A stretch of DNA of 64,000 nucleotides from Curtobacterium sp. MCJR17_020 (GCF_003234365.2 NZ_CP126260.1:2294001-2358000); one strand, 5' to 3'; counted from the first letter of the stretch, positions 1 to 8,984 are shown. The notes: generated from the letters alone by a model not told the origin. Numbers and translations are program-made.

Positions 1-2649
1 CTCGGGGAGATCGACGCGGCCCTGCAGGCCCTCGACGACGTGGCCGGTGGTGCGGCAGTGGTGCAGCGGACCCCGGCGGGCAACCAGGTGCTGGTGGGGT
101 ACGTGGCGCCGGTGGCGGGTGCCACGGTGGACGTCGCGGCTGCGAACGCCCGGTTGCGGCAGGAGCTGCCCGCTGCGCTCGTCCCGCTCGTCGCGGTGGT
201 GGACTCGTTGCCGACGCGGACGTCGGGCAAGGTCGACCGTGCGGCGCTGCCGTGGCCGTTGCCCGGGGCGACGGACGCCGCGATGCTGCCGGACACGGTG
301 GCGTGGATCGCGGAGCGCTGGGCGGCGATCCTCGGGGTGCCGGTGTCGAGCGTCGACGACGACTTCTTCGCGCACGGTGGCGGGTCGCTGACGGCGGCGC
401 AGCTGGTGTCGGCGATCCGCGAGCGGTTCCCGACGACGACCGTCGCCGACGTCTACGACCACCCGCGCATCGGCGCGCTGGCGGCCGCGTTGGACGAGTC
501 CGGTCCGGTGGCGGCTGCTTCGCGGGACGTGACGCCGGTGCCGCCGACGACGGGGCTCGCGATGACGCTGCTCGGGCTGCCGGTGCAGGTGCTGCGCGGG
601 TTGCGGGTGCTGACGTGGACGGCGCTGGTCGCGGCGGTCCTGCACGCGACGACGCTGCCGTTCCTGCCGGTGCTCCCCTGGCCGGCCCTCATCGTCGCGC
701 TGCTGGTGTTCGTGACGCCGATCGGCAAGATGGCGCTCACGGTCGTGCTGGCCCGGCTGCTGCTCGTCGGGGTCCGGCCGGGCGACCACCCCCGGGGTGG
801 CTCGGTGCACCTGCGCGTCTGGCTGGCGGAGCGGATCGCCGAGGCGGTCGACGGTCCCTCGACCGCCGGGGCCCCGTGGATCAGCTACTACGCCCGGGCG
901 CTCGGGGCGCGGATCGGTACGGACGTCGACCTGCACACGCTCCCGCCGGTCACCGGGATGCTCACGATCGGCAAGCGTGCCTCGATCGAGCCCGAGGTGG
1001 ACCTCGCGGGGCACTGGGTGGACGGTGACGTGTTCCGGCTCGGCCGGGTCCGTGTGGACGACGACGCCGTCGTGCACAGCCGCACCACGCTGCTGCCCGG
1101 TGCGCACGTGGGTGCGGGTGCCGAGGTCGAGGCCGGTTCGGCGGTCGCCGGCCGGGTGCCCGCCGGTGAGCGCTGGGCGGGTTCGCCCGCCGAACGCGTC
1201 GGGTCGGCCAGGCACGGCCGGGAGGCCCGTCCCCCGTCACGCCGTCGCTGGCTGTTGGCGTACGGGGCCGGCTCCGTGGCCGTGGCCGGGTTGCCGGTGA
1301 TCGGTGTCGCGGTCGGGCTGCTGGTCGCCGTCGCCCTGGTCGGGCGTGCGTCGACGCTCGGCGACGCGGTGCTGCGCGCGCTCGCGACCGTGCCGCTCGC
1401 GACCGTCGTCGCCGGGGCCGTGTACGCGCTGCTCGTGGTGGTGTCGGTGCGGATGCTCGGCATCGGGCTGCACGAGGGCCGGCACCCCGTGCGGTCGCGG
1501 ATCGGGTGGCAGGCGTGGTCGACGGAGCGGGTGCTGGACGCGGCGCGCACGCTGCTGTTCCCGCTGTACGCCTCGCTCGTGACGCCCGTGTGGTTGCGGC
1601 TGCTCGGGGCGAAGGTCGGCCGGAACACGGAGATCTCCACGGTTCTGCTCATCCCCACGCTGACGCAGATCGCGTCCGGTGCCTTCCTGGCCGACGACAC
1701 CATGGTCGCCACGTACGAGCTCGGTGGTGGCCGGGTGCGGATCGGCCGGTCGAAGGTCGGGCGGCGGGCGTTCCTCGGCAACAGCGGGATGACGGGCGCC
1801 GGACGCTCGGTCCCGCGCGAGGCGCTGGTGGCGGTGCTGTCCGCCGTGCCGAAGAAGGCCAAGCGCGGGTCGTCGTGGCTCGGCTCGCCCCCGGTGCGGC
1901 TGCGCCGTGCGGCGACGCAGTTCGACGAGGAGCGCACCTTCCGCCCGCCCGTCCGGCTCAAGGTCGCCCGCGGTTGCTGGGAGCTGCTGCGGCTCGTGGC
2001 CCCGATGGTGTCCGCTGCGATCGCCCTCGGGGTGGCGGGCTCCCTGCTCGCCCTGTGGTCGGCGGTCGGCGTCGGCTGGACGGTGCTGCTGGCCGGACCG
2101 GTGCTCATCGTCGCCGGGTCCGTCGCCGCGGTGGTGTCGACGATCGCGAAGTGGGCGTTCGTCGGCCGGATCACCGCTCGGGAGCACCCGCTGTGGTCGT
2201 CGTTCGTGTGGCGCAACGAGGTGCAGGACACCTTCGTCGAGACGGTCGCCCGGCCCTGGTTCGCCGAGCAGGCCACCGGCACCCCGGCCCTGGCGGCGTG
2301 GCTGCGGAGCCTCGGCGCGACGATCGGCCGCGGCACCTGGCTCGAGACGTACTGGCTGCCCGAGGCCGACCTCGTCACGATCGGGGCCGGCGCATCGGTG
2401 GCGCGCGGGACCGTCGTGCAGACCCACCTGTTCCACGACCGGGTGATGCAGCTCGACACCGTGCGGCTCGACGCCGGTGCGACCCTCGGGCCGCACAGCG
2501 TCGTCCTGCCCGCCGCCGGCATCGGCACGGGCGCCACGGTCGGGCCCGCCTCGCTCGTGATGCGCGGTGAGCAGGTGCCCACCGGGTCCCGCTGGTCCGG
2601 CAACCCCATCGCTCCGTGGACAGCCGAACCGGCCACCGTGGCGGACTGA
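1..2649 (+). CDS. Pls/PosA-like non-ribosomal peptide synthetase, 5'-truncated by the window
   Basis: The frame is open from the first base, so the start and most of the adenylation domain lie outside the window. What remains reads in order: the end of an adenylation domain (GEIDAALQAL at the edge), a carrier domain with phosphopantetheine site AHGGGSLTAAQL (Ser about residue 129 from base 1), then alternating membrane segments and left-handed beta-helix (hexapeptide-repeat) domains. This A-T-membrane layout is that of the Pls/PosA group related to epsilon-poly-lysine synthetase, which forms amide bonds at the membrane. A carrier domain needs a phosphopantetheinyl transferase, and one lies at 5048-5632. 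The substrate cannot be read from the fragment. The family call is firm; the product is unknown. Confidence 0.85.
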   Translation, partial: LGEIDAALQALDDVAGGAAVVQRTPAGNQVLVGYVAPVAGATVDVAAANARLRQELPAALVPLVAVVDSLPTRTSGKVDRAALPWPLPGATDAAMLPDTVAWIAERWAAILGVPVSSVDDDFFAHGGGSLTAAQLVSAIRERFPTTTVADVYDHPRIGALAAALDESGPVAAASRDVTPVPPTTGLAMTLLGLPVQVLRGLRVLTWTALVAAVLHATTLPFLPVLPWPALIVALLVFVTPIGKMALTVVLARLLLVGVRPGDHPRGGSVHLRVWLAERIAEAVDGPSTAGAPWISYYARALGARIGTDVDLHTLPPVTGMLTIGKRASIEPEVDLAGHWVDGDVFRLGRVRVDDDAVVHSRTTLLPGAHVGAGAEVEAGSAVAGRVPAGERWAGSPAERVGSARHGREARPPSRRRWLLAYGAGSVAVAGLPVIGVAVGLLVAVALVGRASTLGDAVLRALATVPLATVVAGAVYALLVVVSVRMLGIGLHEGRHPVRSRIGWQAWSTERVLDAARTLLFPLYASLVTPVWLRLLGAKVGRNTEISTVLLIPTLTQIASGAFLADDTMVATYELGGGRVRIGRSKVGRRAFLGNSGMTGAGRSVPREALVAVLSAVPKKAKRGSSWLGSPPVRLRRAATQFDEERTFRPPVRLKVARGCWELLRLVAPMVSAAIALGVAGSLLALWSAVGVGWTVLLAGPVLIVAGSVAAVVSTIAKWAFVGRITAREHPLWSSFVWRNEVQDTFVETVARPWFAEQATGTPALAAWLRSLGATIGRGTWLETYWLPEADLVTIGAGASVARGTVVQTHLFHDRVMQLDTVRLDAGATLGPHSVVLPAAGIGTGATVGPASLVMRGEQVPTGSRWSGNPIAPWTAEPATVAD

Positions 2650-2675
2650 CCGGCGCCATGGGGTTGACTGGGACC

Positions 2676-3995
2676 GTGCCGAACACCCCCGCTGCCGACC
2701 CGTACACCCCGCACAGCGGCGACCGACGCTGGAGCGCCGAGCACTACGACCTCCGCCTCGACTACCGCGTCGCCACGAACCGCCTCGACGGCACGGCGAC
2801 GATCACCGCCCGTGCCCACGAGCCGCTCGACCGGATCGTCATCGACCTGCACGGCCTGAGCGTCGAGCGCGCCGACGTCGACGGCACCCGCGCGAAGAAG
2901 GTGTCGAAGGCCGTGCACAAGGTCACCGTCACCCCGGCGTCGCCGATCGCGGCCGACACCACGTTCACCGTGCACCTGCGGTACCGCGGCAACCCGCGCC
3001 CCGTCCGCAGCGCCTGGGGCCAGGTCGGGTGGGAGGAACTCACCGACGGCGTCATCGTCGCGGCCCAGCCGACGGGGGCGCCCTCGTGGTTCCCGTGCAA
3101 CGACCGACCCGACGACAAAGCGACCTACCGGTTCGAGATCGCCGCCGAGGCCGCGTACGACGTCCTGGCGAACGGAGCACTGCTCGGCAAGGAACGCGAC
3201 CGGATCGGCACACGCTGGACCTACGCCACCACCGAGCCGATGGCGACGTACCTGGCGACGGTGCAGATCGGGCGGTACCGCACGACGAAGCTCCGCGGCG
3301 CCGTCGTCCCCGTGACCCTGCACCACCCCGCCGACCTGGCGGCCGCCGCGAAGACCGACTTCGGGCAGGTGCCGGAGATGCTCGCACTGTTCTCGGACCG
3401 CTTCGGCCCGTACCCGTTCGCAGCGTACGGCGTCGTGGTCACCGACGACGAGCTCGAGATCCCGCTCGAGGCCCACGGGCTGGCGGTGTTCGGCCGGAAC
3501 CACGTCGACGGCGAGCACGGCACCGACCGGCTCATCGCGCACGAGCTCGCGCACCAGTGGTTCGGCAACTCGGTGACGGTCGCCCGCTGGCAGGACATCT
3601 GGCTGCACGAGGGGTTCGCCTGCTACGCCGAGTGGCTGTGGTCCGAGCACCACGGCGGCGACACCGCCGACACGCTCGCGGCGCAGTACCGGCAGGGGCT
3701 CCTCGACCAGCCCGAGGAACTCGTCGTCGGCGACCCCGGCGCGAAGGACATGTTCGACGACCGGGTCTACAAGCGCGGGGCCCTCGCCCTGCACGCCGTC
3801 CGCCGCACGTTCGGCGACGACGCGTTCTCCGCCGGGCTGCGCAGCATCACCGAACGGCACCTACACGGTTCGGTGACGGTGCCCGACGTGCTCGAGGCCT
3901 TCGCCGACGCCGCCGGGTGCGACGTCGAGGCCGTCCGGGCGGTCACCGGCCCGTGGATCGACGAGGCAGCGGTGCCGCCGCTGCCGGTCGGCTAA
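2676..3995 (+). CDS. M1 family zinc metallopeptidase (aminopeptidase N-like)
   Basis: Predicted cytosolic peptidase of 439 residues that removes N-terminal amino acids. The zinc site is complete: HELAH at about residues 289-293 and the third ligand Glu in HEGF at about 312, the gluzincin HExxH-x18-E spacing. The canonical GAMEN substrate loop is replaced by PLEAHGLAVF, as in compact actinobacterial M1 proteins. It is about half the length of PepN, lacking the long C-terminal helical domain. I chose GTG 2676 because a TTGACT hexamer lies six bases upstream, the leaderless spacing seen repeatedly here; ATG 2658 and GTG 2616 are in-frame alternatives. Its 3' end overlaps the convergent XRE gene by a few bases. 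Confidence 0.85.
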   Translation: MPNTPAADPYTPHSGDRRWSAEHYDLRLDYRVATNRLDGTATITARAHEPLDRIVIDLHGLSVERADVDGTRAKKVSKAVHKVTVTPASPIAADTTFTVHLRYRGNPRPVRSAWGQVGWEELTDGVIVAAQPTGAPSWFPCNDRPDDKATYRFEIAAEAAYDVLANGALLGKERDRIGTRWTYATTEPMATYLATVQIGRYRTTKLRGAVVPVTLHHPADLAAAAKTDFGQVPEMLALFSDRFGPYPFAAYGVVVTDDELEIPLEAHGLAVFGRNHVDGEHGTDRLIAHELAHQWFGNSVTVARWQDIWLHEGFACYAEWLWSEHHGGDTADTLAAQYRQGLLDQPEELVVGDPGAKDMFDDRVYKRGALALHAVRRTFGDDAFSAGLRSITERHLHGSVTVPDVLEAFADAAGCDVEAVRAVTGPWIDEAAVPPLPVG

Positions 3996-4264
3996 CCGGC
4001 GAGCTCGCCGTCGCCCGCCGGGTCGCAGCTGACCTCGGACCAGACCGCGTCGAGCGACAGCCCGACCACGCCGGCGACGGAGGCGATGGTCGAGAACGCC
4101 GGCGTCGCGATCCGCCCGGTCTCGATCTTGCGGAGGGTCTCGGGCGAGATCCCGGCGGCGAGGGCGGTGTCGACGATCGACCGTGGGCCACGTGCGCGGC
4201 GGATCAGGGCACCGAGACGGCGGCCGCGCGCGACCTCGTCGGGGCGGAGCGGGAGACGGACCAT
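3992..4264 (-). CDS. XRE-family transcriptional regulator, small
   Basis: A 90-residue DNA-binding protein consisting of little more than a Cro/C1-type helix-turn-helix; the recognition region reads AAGISPETLRKIETGRI. No ligand or dimerisation domain is visible, so it probably acts as a simple repressor or activator. It is divergent from the methionine aminopeptidase gene with only about 20 bases between them. That gap contains the perfect palindrome ATACCGGTAT, which makes autoregulation and control of map likely (inference). Start is ATG 4264; an in-frame GTG at 4270 is possible. The stop overlaps the end of the M1 peptidase gene. Confidence 0.8.
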   Translation of the reverse strand: MVRLPLRPDEVARGRRLGALIRRARGPRSIVDTALAAGISPETLRKIETGRIATPAFSTIASVAGVVGLSLDAVWSEVSCDPAGDGELAG

Positions 4265-4276
4265 GCCCACATAGTA

Positions 4277-4286
4277 ATACCGGTAT
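4277..4286. promoter_or_regulatory. Palindromic operator between XRE gene and map
   Basis: ATACCGGTAT is a perfect 10-base palindrome in the roughly 20-base divergent gap. A TAATAC hexamer (4275-4280) reads toward map, and TATTAC/TACTAT reads toward the XRE gene. Both promoters therefore overlap the site, and its last two bases are the first two of the upstream map start codon. Confidence 0.6.
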
Positions 4287-5064
4287 GATCATCCGCGTGA
4301 TCGAGATCCTGACGCCCGCCGAGGTCGACAAGGCCCGTGCCACCGGAGCCCTCGTCGGCACCATCCTGCAGACCCTGCGCGAACGCACCCGCGTGGGCAC
4401 GAACCTGCTCGAGATCGACCGGTGGGCGAAGCAGATGATCGAGGACGCCGGCGCGGACTCCTGCTACGTCGACTACGCACCCTCGTTCGGCCGCGGTCCG
4501 TTCGGCCACCACATCTGCACCGCCGTGAACGACGCCGTGCTGCACGGCCTGCCGCACGACCGGGCCCTGGCCGACGGCGACCTGCTCACCCTCGACCTCG
4601 CGGTGTCGCTGGACGGCATCGCAGCTGACGCCGCCGTGAGCTTCGTCGTCGGCACCCCGCGCGCCGAGGACCTCGCCCTCATCGACGCGACCGAGCGCGC
4701 GCTGGCCGCCGGGATCGCCGCCGCCGGACCCGGGGCCCGCATCGGGGACCTGTCGCACGCCATCGGGACCGTCCTCGAGGAAGCGGGCTACCCCGTCAAC
4801 GTCGAGTTCGGCGGACACGGCATCGGTTCGACCATGCACCAGGACCCGCACGTGTCGAACACGGGCCGCGCGGGCCGCGGGTACACGCTCCGGCCCGGAC
4901 TCCTGCTCGCGCTCGAGCCGTGGGTGATGGCGGACACCGACGTGCTCGTCACCGACGCCGACGGCTGGACGCTCCGCAGCGCCACGGGAGCCCGGACGGC
5001 CCACACCGAGCACACCATCGCGATCACCGAGGACGGCGCCGAGGTGCTCACACTCCCCCGCTGA
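4285..5064 (+). CDS. map: Type I methionine aminopeptidase
   Basis: Removes the initiator methionine from nascent proteins in the cytosol. The five metal ligands are visible in order: Asp in LTLDLAVSLDG, the second Asp in GIAADAAVSF, His in GGHGIGSTMHQ, Glu in LALEPWVM and Glu in HTEHTIAI. The substrate histidine is in GPFGHHICTAVNDAVLHG. Length (259 residues) is normal and there is no N-terminal zinc-finger extension. ATG 4285 would be leaderless and overlaps the operator; GTG 4297 is an equally possible start. Divergence from a tiny XRE regulator suggests this is a regulated, possibly secondary, map copy. The 3' end overlaps the convergent PPTase gene by 17 bases. Confidence 0.9.
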   Translation: MIIRVIEILTPAEVDKARATGALVGTILQTLRERTRVGTNLLEIDRWAKQMIEDAGADSCYVDYAPSFGRGPFGHHICTAVNDAVLHGLPHDRALADGDLLTLDLAVSLDGIAADAAVSFVVGTPRAEDLALIDATERALAAGIAAAGPGARIGDLSHAIGTVLEEAGYPVNVEFGGHGIGSTMHQDPHVSNTGRAGRGYTLRPGLLLALEPWVMADTDVLVTDADGWTLRSATGARTAHTEHTIAITEDGAEVLTLPR

Positions 5065-5632
5065 GCGACCCCTCGACCACGACGGGCAGCCCGCCGGCCG
5101 CGACGACGAGCACCAGGTCGGGTGCCGGCCGGACGACCGACACCGGGTGGTCCCGCCCCTCGAACCGCGCGGTACCGGCAGCGACGTCCACGTCGACCGA
5201 CAGCGGGTCGACGCGCAACCCCCGGCCGTCGCGCTTCAGCACGGCCTCCTTCGCCGCCCAGCAGGCCGCGAGCAAGCCGGCATCACCGGCCGAGCGCTCG
5301 CGTTCGCCGGGCGTGAAGACGTCGAGGGGCGCTGCGCCGACGCGGGACACCCGCTCGAGGTCGACGCCGACCGAGCCCGGCGCGACCGCGAGCGCGAGCA
5401 CGCCGGTCGTGCGCGACAGGCTGACCCCGAACGCGGTGCCGTGCACCGTGGCCCAGGGACGACCGTGGTCGGTCCTCGCACAGTGTGGGCAGACGCGCCC
5501 CGCGCGCACGGCGGCCGTGTCGACGGCCGCAGCTGAGGCGACGGCAGCGACCAGGGCCTCCCAGTCGGCCGCGCGGTCCGGACCCGGCGCGCACAGCGTC
5601 ACGACGACGGCCTGGAGGTCCGACTCACCCAC
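5048..5632 (-). CDS. 4'-phosphopantetheinyl transferase superfamily (Sfp-like)
   Basis: Transfers phosphopantetheine from CoA to carrier-protein serines. The family motifs VGVDLERV (magnesium-binding Asp and Glu) and CWAAKEAVLKRDGRGL (catalytic Lys-Glu) are both present. At 194 residues it is slightly short for an Sfp-type enzyme. It is the only such gene in the window and lies 2.4 kb from the Pls-like synthetase at 1-2649, whose carrier domain needs this modification; pairing is an inference from proximity. The start is GTG 5632, six bases after a TAGGCT hexamer (minus strand), so the transcript is probably leaderless. Confidence 0.85.
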   Translation of the reverse strand: MGESDLQAVVVTLCAPGPDRAADWEALVAAVASAAAVDTAAVRAGRVCPHCARTDHGRPWATVHGTAFGVSLSRTTGVLALAVAPGSVGVDLERVSRVGAAPLDVFTPGERERSAGDAGLLAACWAAKEAVLKRDGRGLRVDPLSVDVDVAAGTARFEGRDHPVSVVRPAPDLVLVVAAGGLPVVVEGSLSGGV

Positions 5633-5638
5633 GCACGC

Positions 5639-5644
5639 AGCCTA
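5639..5644 (-). promoter_or_regulatory. -10 hexamer TAGGCT of the PPTase gene
   Basis: TAGGCT on the minus strand ends six bases before the GTG start, predicting a leaderless mRNA. Confidence 0.55.
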
Positions 5645-5678
5645 CGGTGCGCGGGCGGGCGGCCCATGGCCGTGGTCG

Positions 5679-5882
5679 CTACGCGTGGGTCAGTGCGATC
5701 AGTGCGACGTTCATCGTGCTGTAGAGACCCTCGGACCGGGTCGCCTGGCGGACGCGTCCGCGCAGGACTTCGTAGCGGCCGTCGTGCTCGCGCACGAAGC
5801 CGATCACGCCGGTCGCCGGCGTCGAGACGCGGTGGTAGCCGTCCTCGAGCGGGACGACCTCGGTACTCGTGGTTCGCTCCAT
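5679..5882 (-). CDS. Small uncharacterised protein
   Basis: A 67-residue protein I do not recognise. It has no membrane segment or Cys motif; the middle reads GVIGFVREHDGRYEVLRG and resembles a short beta-rich fold. ATG 5882 is well supported by the ribosome site GAAGGGA about seven bases upstream. Curiously, the block AAGGGAACAGCAATGG around its start is identical to that of pspA at 8204. It is separated from the TPM gene by about 200 bases that hold the TPM promoter. Confidence 0.65.
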   Translation of the reverse strand: MERTTSTEVVPLEDGYHRVSTPATGVIGFVREHDGRYEVLRGRVRQATRSEGLYSTMNVALIALTHA

Positions 5883-6010
5883 TGCTGTTCCCTTCCGTTC
5901 GTCGTCGAACAGTGGCGTCAGCCTACCCCGCTCCGGGGGACAAGACACCCATGGATCGGCTCGTCCACAGTGTTCGCCGAGAGTCCGTCCGACGCCCTGC
6001 GTGCCGTGGA

Positions 6011-6016
6011 TAGACT
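6011..6016 (+). promoter_or_regulatory. Candidate -10 (TAGACT) of the TPM gene
   Basis: TAGACT lies 73 bases before the ATG at 6090, giving a leader of about 65 bases. No clear -35 is seen. Confidence 0.35.
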
Positions 6017-6089
6017 CCGGGCGACGGCGCTCTCAGGGCGCGGTTCGGGACGGCGTCGACGGCGCCGACCGGTGACGGACGGAGGACGG

Positions 6090-8093
6090 ATGCGAACGGT
6101 CCAGCGCGGATCGGGCACAGGCGGGTCGAGGACGGAACGGGGGACAGCGCGACTCTGGGGTCGCGTCACGGCAGCGGTCGTGGCGGTGCTGATCGTCCTG
6201 GCTCCGGCAGCGACCGCGCAGGCCACGGCACCGGTCGACCTGGGCGGGGCGTACGTCCTCGACGAAGCCGACGCCCTCAGCTCCTCGCAGCAGGCGCAGG
6301 TCGAACAGGCGGTGCAGGACCTGTACGCCGAGACCCAGACGCAGCTGTACGTCGTGTTCGTGCCGACGTTCACCGATCCCACGGACCACACTGCGTGGGG
6401 CTCCGCGGTCATGGAGCAGAACCAGATCGACACCGACGGCATCCTGCTGTCGGTCGCGGTCGACGACCGCAACTACGACGTGCAGCAGACGAACGAGACC
6501 GCCATCTCCGAGTCCGACGTGCAGAGCGCCGTGAACGACTCCCTGCTCCCCGCGCTGAAGCAGGGCGACTGGTCCGGTGCAGCCGTGGCGTTCGCGAACG
6601 GCCTGACGGACACCCAGGCGCCGCCGAACCTGACCTGGCTCTGGATCCTGTTGCTCGTCATCGTCGTCGGCCTGATCGTCGTCGTGCTCGTCATCCGCAC
6701 CCGCAACAAGCGGAAGACCGCCGCGGCCACGAAGGCGCAGCAGGAGTCCCTTGCCGACCTCGAGCGCACCGCCGGCGGCGCGCTCGTGACGATCGACGAC
6801 GAGCTCCGCACCGCCGAGCAAGAAGTCGGGTTCGCCACGGCCCAGTTCGGTCCCGACGCCGCGAAGCCCTTCGCCGACGCCGTCGCCGCCGCGCAGCAGG
6901 CCGTGCGCAAGGCCTTCACGTTCCGGCAGCAGCTCGACGACGAGATCCCGGACTCCCCGCAGCAGCGTGCCGACTGGGCGAACCAGATCATCGCGATCTG
7001 CCAGCAGGCGCACGCCTCGATCGAGGAACAGACCGAGTCGTTCGACAAGCTCCGGTCGCTCGAGGACGGCGTCGAGGAAGCAGCCGCCGCACTGGCCCAG
7101 GCGGTCGCGGAAGCGCCGGCGGCGGTCGGCGCAGCAGCAGCCGCGCTCGACCGCGTCCGCGCGAACTACACCGGACGCACCCTCGCGACCGTGGCCGACA
7201 ACGTCGACCAGGCACACCAGGTCCTCGCCTACGCCACCGAACGCTCGAACGCGGCCACCGCGGCGATCGCGGCCGGCGACAAGGGCGAAGCGGTGGTCGC
7301 CGTGCGCGACGCCCAGCACGCGCTGGCCCAGGTGCAGCAGCTCACGAACAGCGCGATCGCGGCCGAGGGCACCTTCACCGAGGCCACCGCACGCGCCGAG
7401 GCGATGCGCATCGACATCGAGGGCGACGTCGCCGCGGCCCGGACCCTCACCGTCGGCGGGCCCGACCTCGCCGCCGCCGTCACCCGGGCGCAGACCGTCC
7501 TGCGGCAGGGGTTCGACCCGAAGGACCCGATCACCGCGGTCGACGCCCTCACGAAGGCGAACACCGAGATCGACCAGGCCATCGCGGCCGCCCGGGGCGC
7601 CGAAGAGCAGCAGCGCCGGGCGTCCCGTGCCCTCGACGACGCCCTGCGCGACGCTCGGAACCGGATCAGCCAGGCTCGCGAGTTCATCTCGCTGCACCGC
7701 GGTGGTATCGGGCCCACCGCCCGCACCCGCCTGTCCGAGGCCGAACGCGCCCTCGATGACGCCGTGCAGCTCGCCACCACCGACCCCGGACAGGCACTGC
7801 AGGCAGCACGGGCGGCCGAGCAGTACGCCGCCGCGGCGATGGACTCGGCGAACGACGACATGGGCGGCTGGGGCGGCGGGGGCGGCGGCTTCGGCGGGGG
7901 CGGCGGCAACGGCGCGCAACTCGGCGGCCTCGTCACCGGCATCGTGCTCGGCGGCCTGCTCGGCGGTCGCGGTGGCAGCTTCGGCGGCGGCTCCTTCGGC
8001 GGCGGCGGGGGCGGCGGCTTCGGCGGCGGGGGCGGCTTCGGCGGCGGAGGCGGCGGCGGAGGCGGCGGGTTCTCCGGCGGCGGCCGCTTCTGA
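6090..8093 (+). CDS. TPM-domain membrane protein with coiled coil and Gly-rich tail
   Basis: A 667-residue envelope protein. Residues about 1-45 form a signal peptide (AAVVAVLIVLAPAATAQA). A TPM domain follows (VLDEADALSSSQQAQVEQAV), then a membrane segment at about 182-205 (LWILLLVIVVGLIVVVLVI), a long Ala/Gln/Glu-rich helical region, and from about 590 a tail that is nearly all Gly with Phe and Ser. TPM domains occur in plant TLP18.3 and bacterial envelope proteins; the function here is unknown. GGAGG at 6081-6085 supports ATG 6090. Close linkage to pspA downstream suggests a shared membrane-stress role (inference). The Gly tail is low-complexity and prone to length change. Confidence 0.85.
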   Translation: MRTVQRGSGTGGSRTERGTARLWGRVTAAVVAVLIVLAPAATAQATAPVDLGGAYVLDEADALSSSQQAQVEQAVQDLYAETQTQLYVVFVPTFTDPTDHTAWGSAVMEQNQIDTDGILLSVAVDDRNYDVQQTNETAISESDVQSAVNDSLLPALKQGDWSGAAVAFANGLTDTQAPPNLTWLWILLLVIVVGLIVVVLVIRTRNKRKTAAATKAQQESLADLERTAGGALVTIDDELRTAEQEVGFATAQFGPDAAKPFADAVAAAQQAVRKAFTFRQQLDDEIPDSPQQRADWANQIIAICQQAHASIEEQTESFDKLRSLEDGVEEAAAALAQAVAEAPAAVGAAAAALDRVRANYTGRTLATVADNVDQAHQVLAYATERSNAATAAIAAGDKGEAVVAVRDAQHALAQVQQLTNSAIAAEGTFTEATARAEAMRIDIEGDVAAARTLTVGGPDLAAAVTRAQTVLRQGFDPKDPITAVDALTKANTEIDQAIAAARGAEEQQRRASRALDDALRDARNRISQAREFISLHRGGIGPTARTRLSEAERALDDAVQLATTDPGQALQAARAAEQYAAAAMDSANDDMGGWGGGGGGFGGGGGNGAQLGGLVTGIVLGGLLGGRGGSFGGGSFGGGGGGGFGGGGGFGGGGGGGGGGFSGGGRF

Positions 8094-8203
8094 CCCCGGC
8101 CCGCCCGAAGGCCGGACCACACACTCGACCGACCAGTACGAGCCAGACCAGAACCCGACAGACCAGACACACCACGTCAGACCTTCCAGGAAAGGGAACA
8201 GCA

Positions 8204-8929
8204 ATGGCAAAGCAGACGATCTTCGGCCGCATCTCCACCCTCGTGCGAGCGAACATCAACCAGCTCATCGACGACGCCGAGGACCCGCAGAAGATGCTGG
8301 ACCAGCTCGTGCGCGACTACACGAACAACATCGCCGACGCGAAGACGGCGATCGCGCAGACGATCGGCAACGTGCGCCTGCTCGAGCAGGACCACGAAGA
8401 GGACAAGCGCGCCTCGTCCGAGTGGGGCCAGAAGGCCGCCAACGCCTCCACCGCCGCGGACAAGTACCGCGCCGAGGGCAAGACGGCCGAGGCGGACAAG
8501 TTCGACAACCTCGCCAAGATCGCGATCGGCAAGCAGATCGCGGCCGAGCAGGAGGTCAAGGACGCCGAGCCGAACCTCGCCTCGCAGAACGAAGCGGTCG
8601 AGAAGCTCAAGACCGGGCTCGCCGGCATGGAGCAGAAGCTCGAGGAGCTCCGTGCGAAGCGCGACAACCTCGTCGCCCGCTCGAAGACGGCCGAGGCGCA
8701 GTCCAAGGTCAACGACGCCCTCGGCAACATCGACGTGCTCGACCCGACGAGCGACCTCGGTCGCTTCGAGGAGAAGGTCCGTCGCGAAGAGGCCAAGGTC
8801 CTCGGACAGCAGGAGCTGCAGTCGTCGAGCCTCGACGCCCAGTTCGAGAGCCTCGAGGACGTCGGCAAGGACGCCGAGGTCGAGGCGCGACTCGCCGCAC
8901 TGAAGTCCGGCGGCTCGTCGAGCCTCTGA
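8204..8929 (+). CDS. pspA: PspA/IM30 family protein
   Basis: A 241-residue, almost entirely helical protein of the phage-shock/Vipp1 (ESCRT-III-like) family that coats and stabilises stressed inner membrane. It begins FGRISTLVRANINQLIDDAE, the amphipathic N-terminal helix typical of the family, followed by long charged coiled coils and a short Ser/Gly tail. Start ATG 8204 has a strong ribosome site (AGGAAAGGG). The 110-base gap from the TPM gene has repeated GACCAGA-like words but no clear hairpin, so co-transcription is possible. There is no PspF-type regulator nearby, as is usual in actinobacteria. Confidence 0.93.
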   Translation: MAKQTIFGRISTLVRANINQLIDDAEDPQKMLDQLVRDYTNNIADAKTAIAQTIGNVRLLEQDHEEDKRASSEWGQKAANASTAADKYRAEGKTAEADKFDNLAKIAIGKQIAAEQEVKDAEPNLASQNEAVEKLKTGLAGMEQKLEELRAKRDNLVARSKTAEAQSKVNDALGNIDVLDPTSDLGRFEEKVRREEAKVLGQQELQSSSLDAQFESLEDVGKDAEVEARLAALKSGGSSSL

Positions 8930-8984
8930 CCTTCCCGGACGACCTTCCCGGACGACGCCGGACCCCAGCTGACAGACTGAGACG

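Noticed and set aside
888..3860. A 990-codon open frame on the minus strand across the synthetase and M1 peptidase genes
   Set aside because: It is antisense to two clear genes, has no domain pattern and is expected from very high G+C with few stop codons.
4920..6089. A longer N-terminus for the TPM protein reaching back to 4920
   Set aside because: It would run antisense through the PPTase and small gene. ATG 6090 has a GGAGG site and starts a clear signal peptide.
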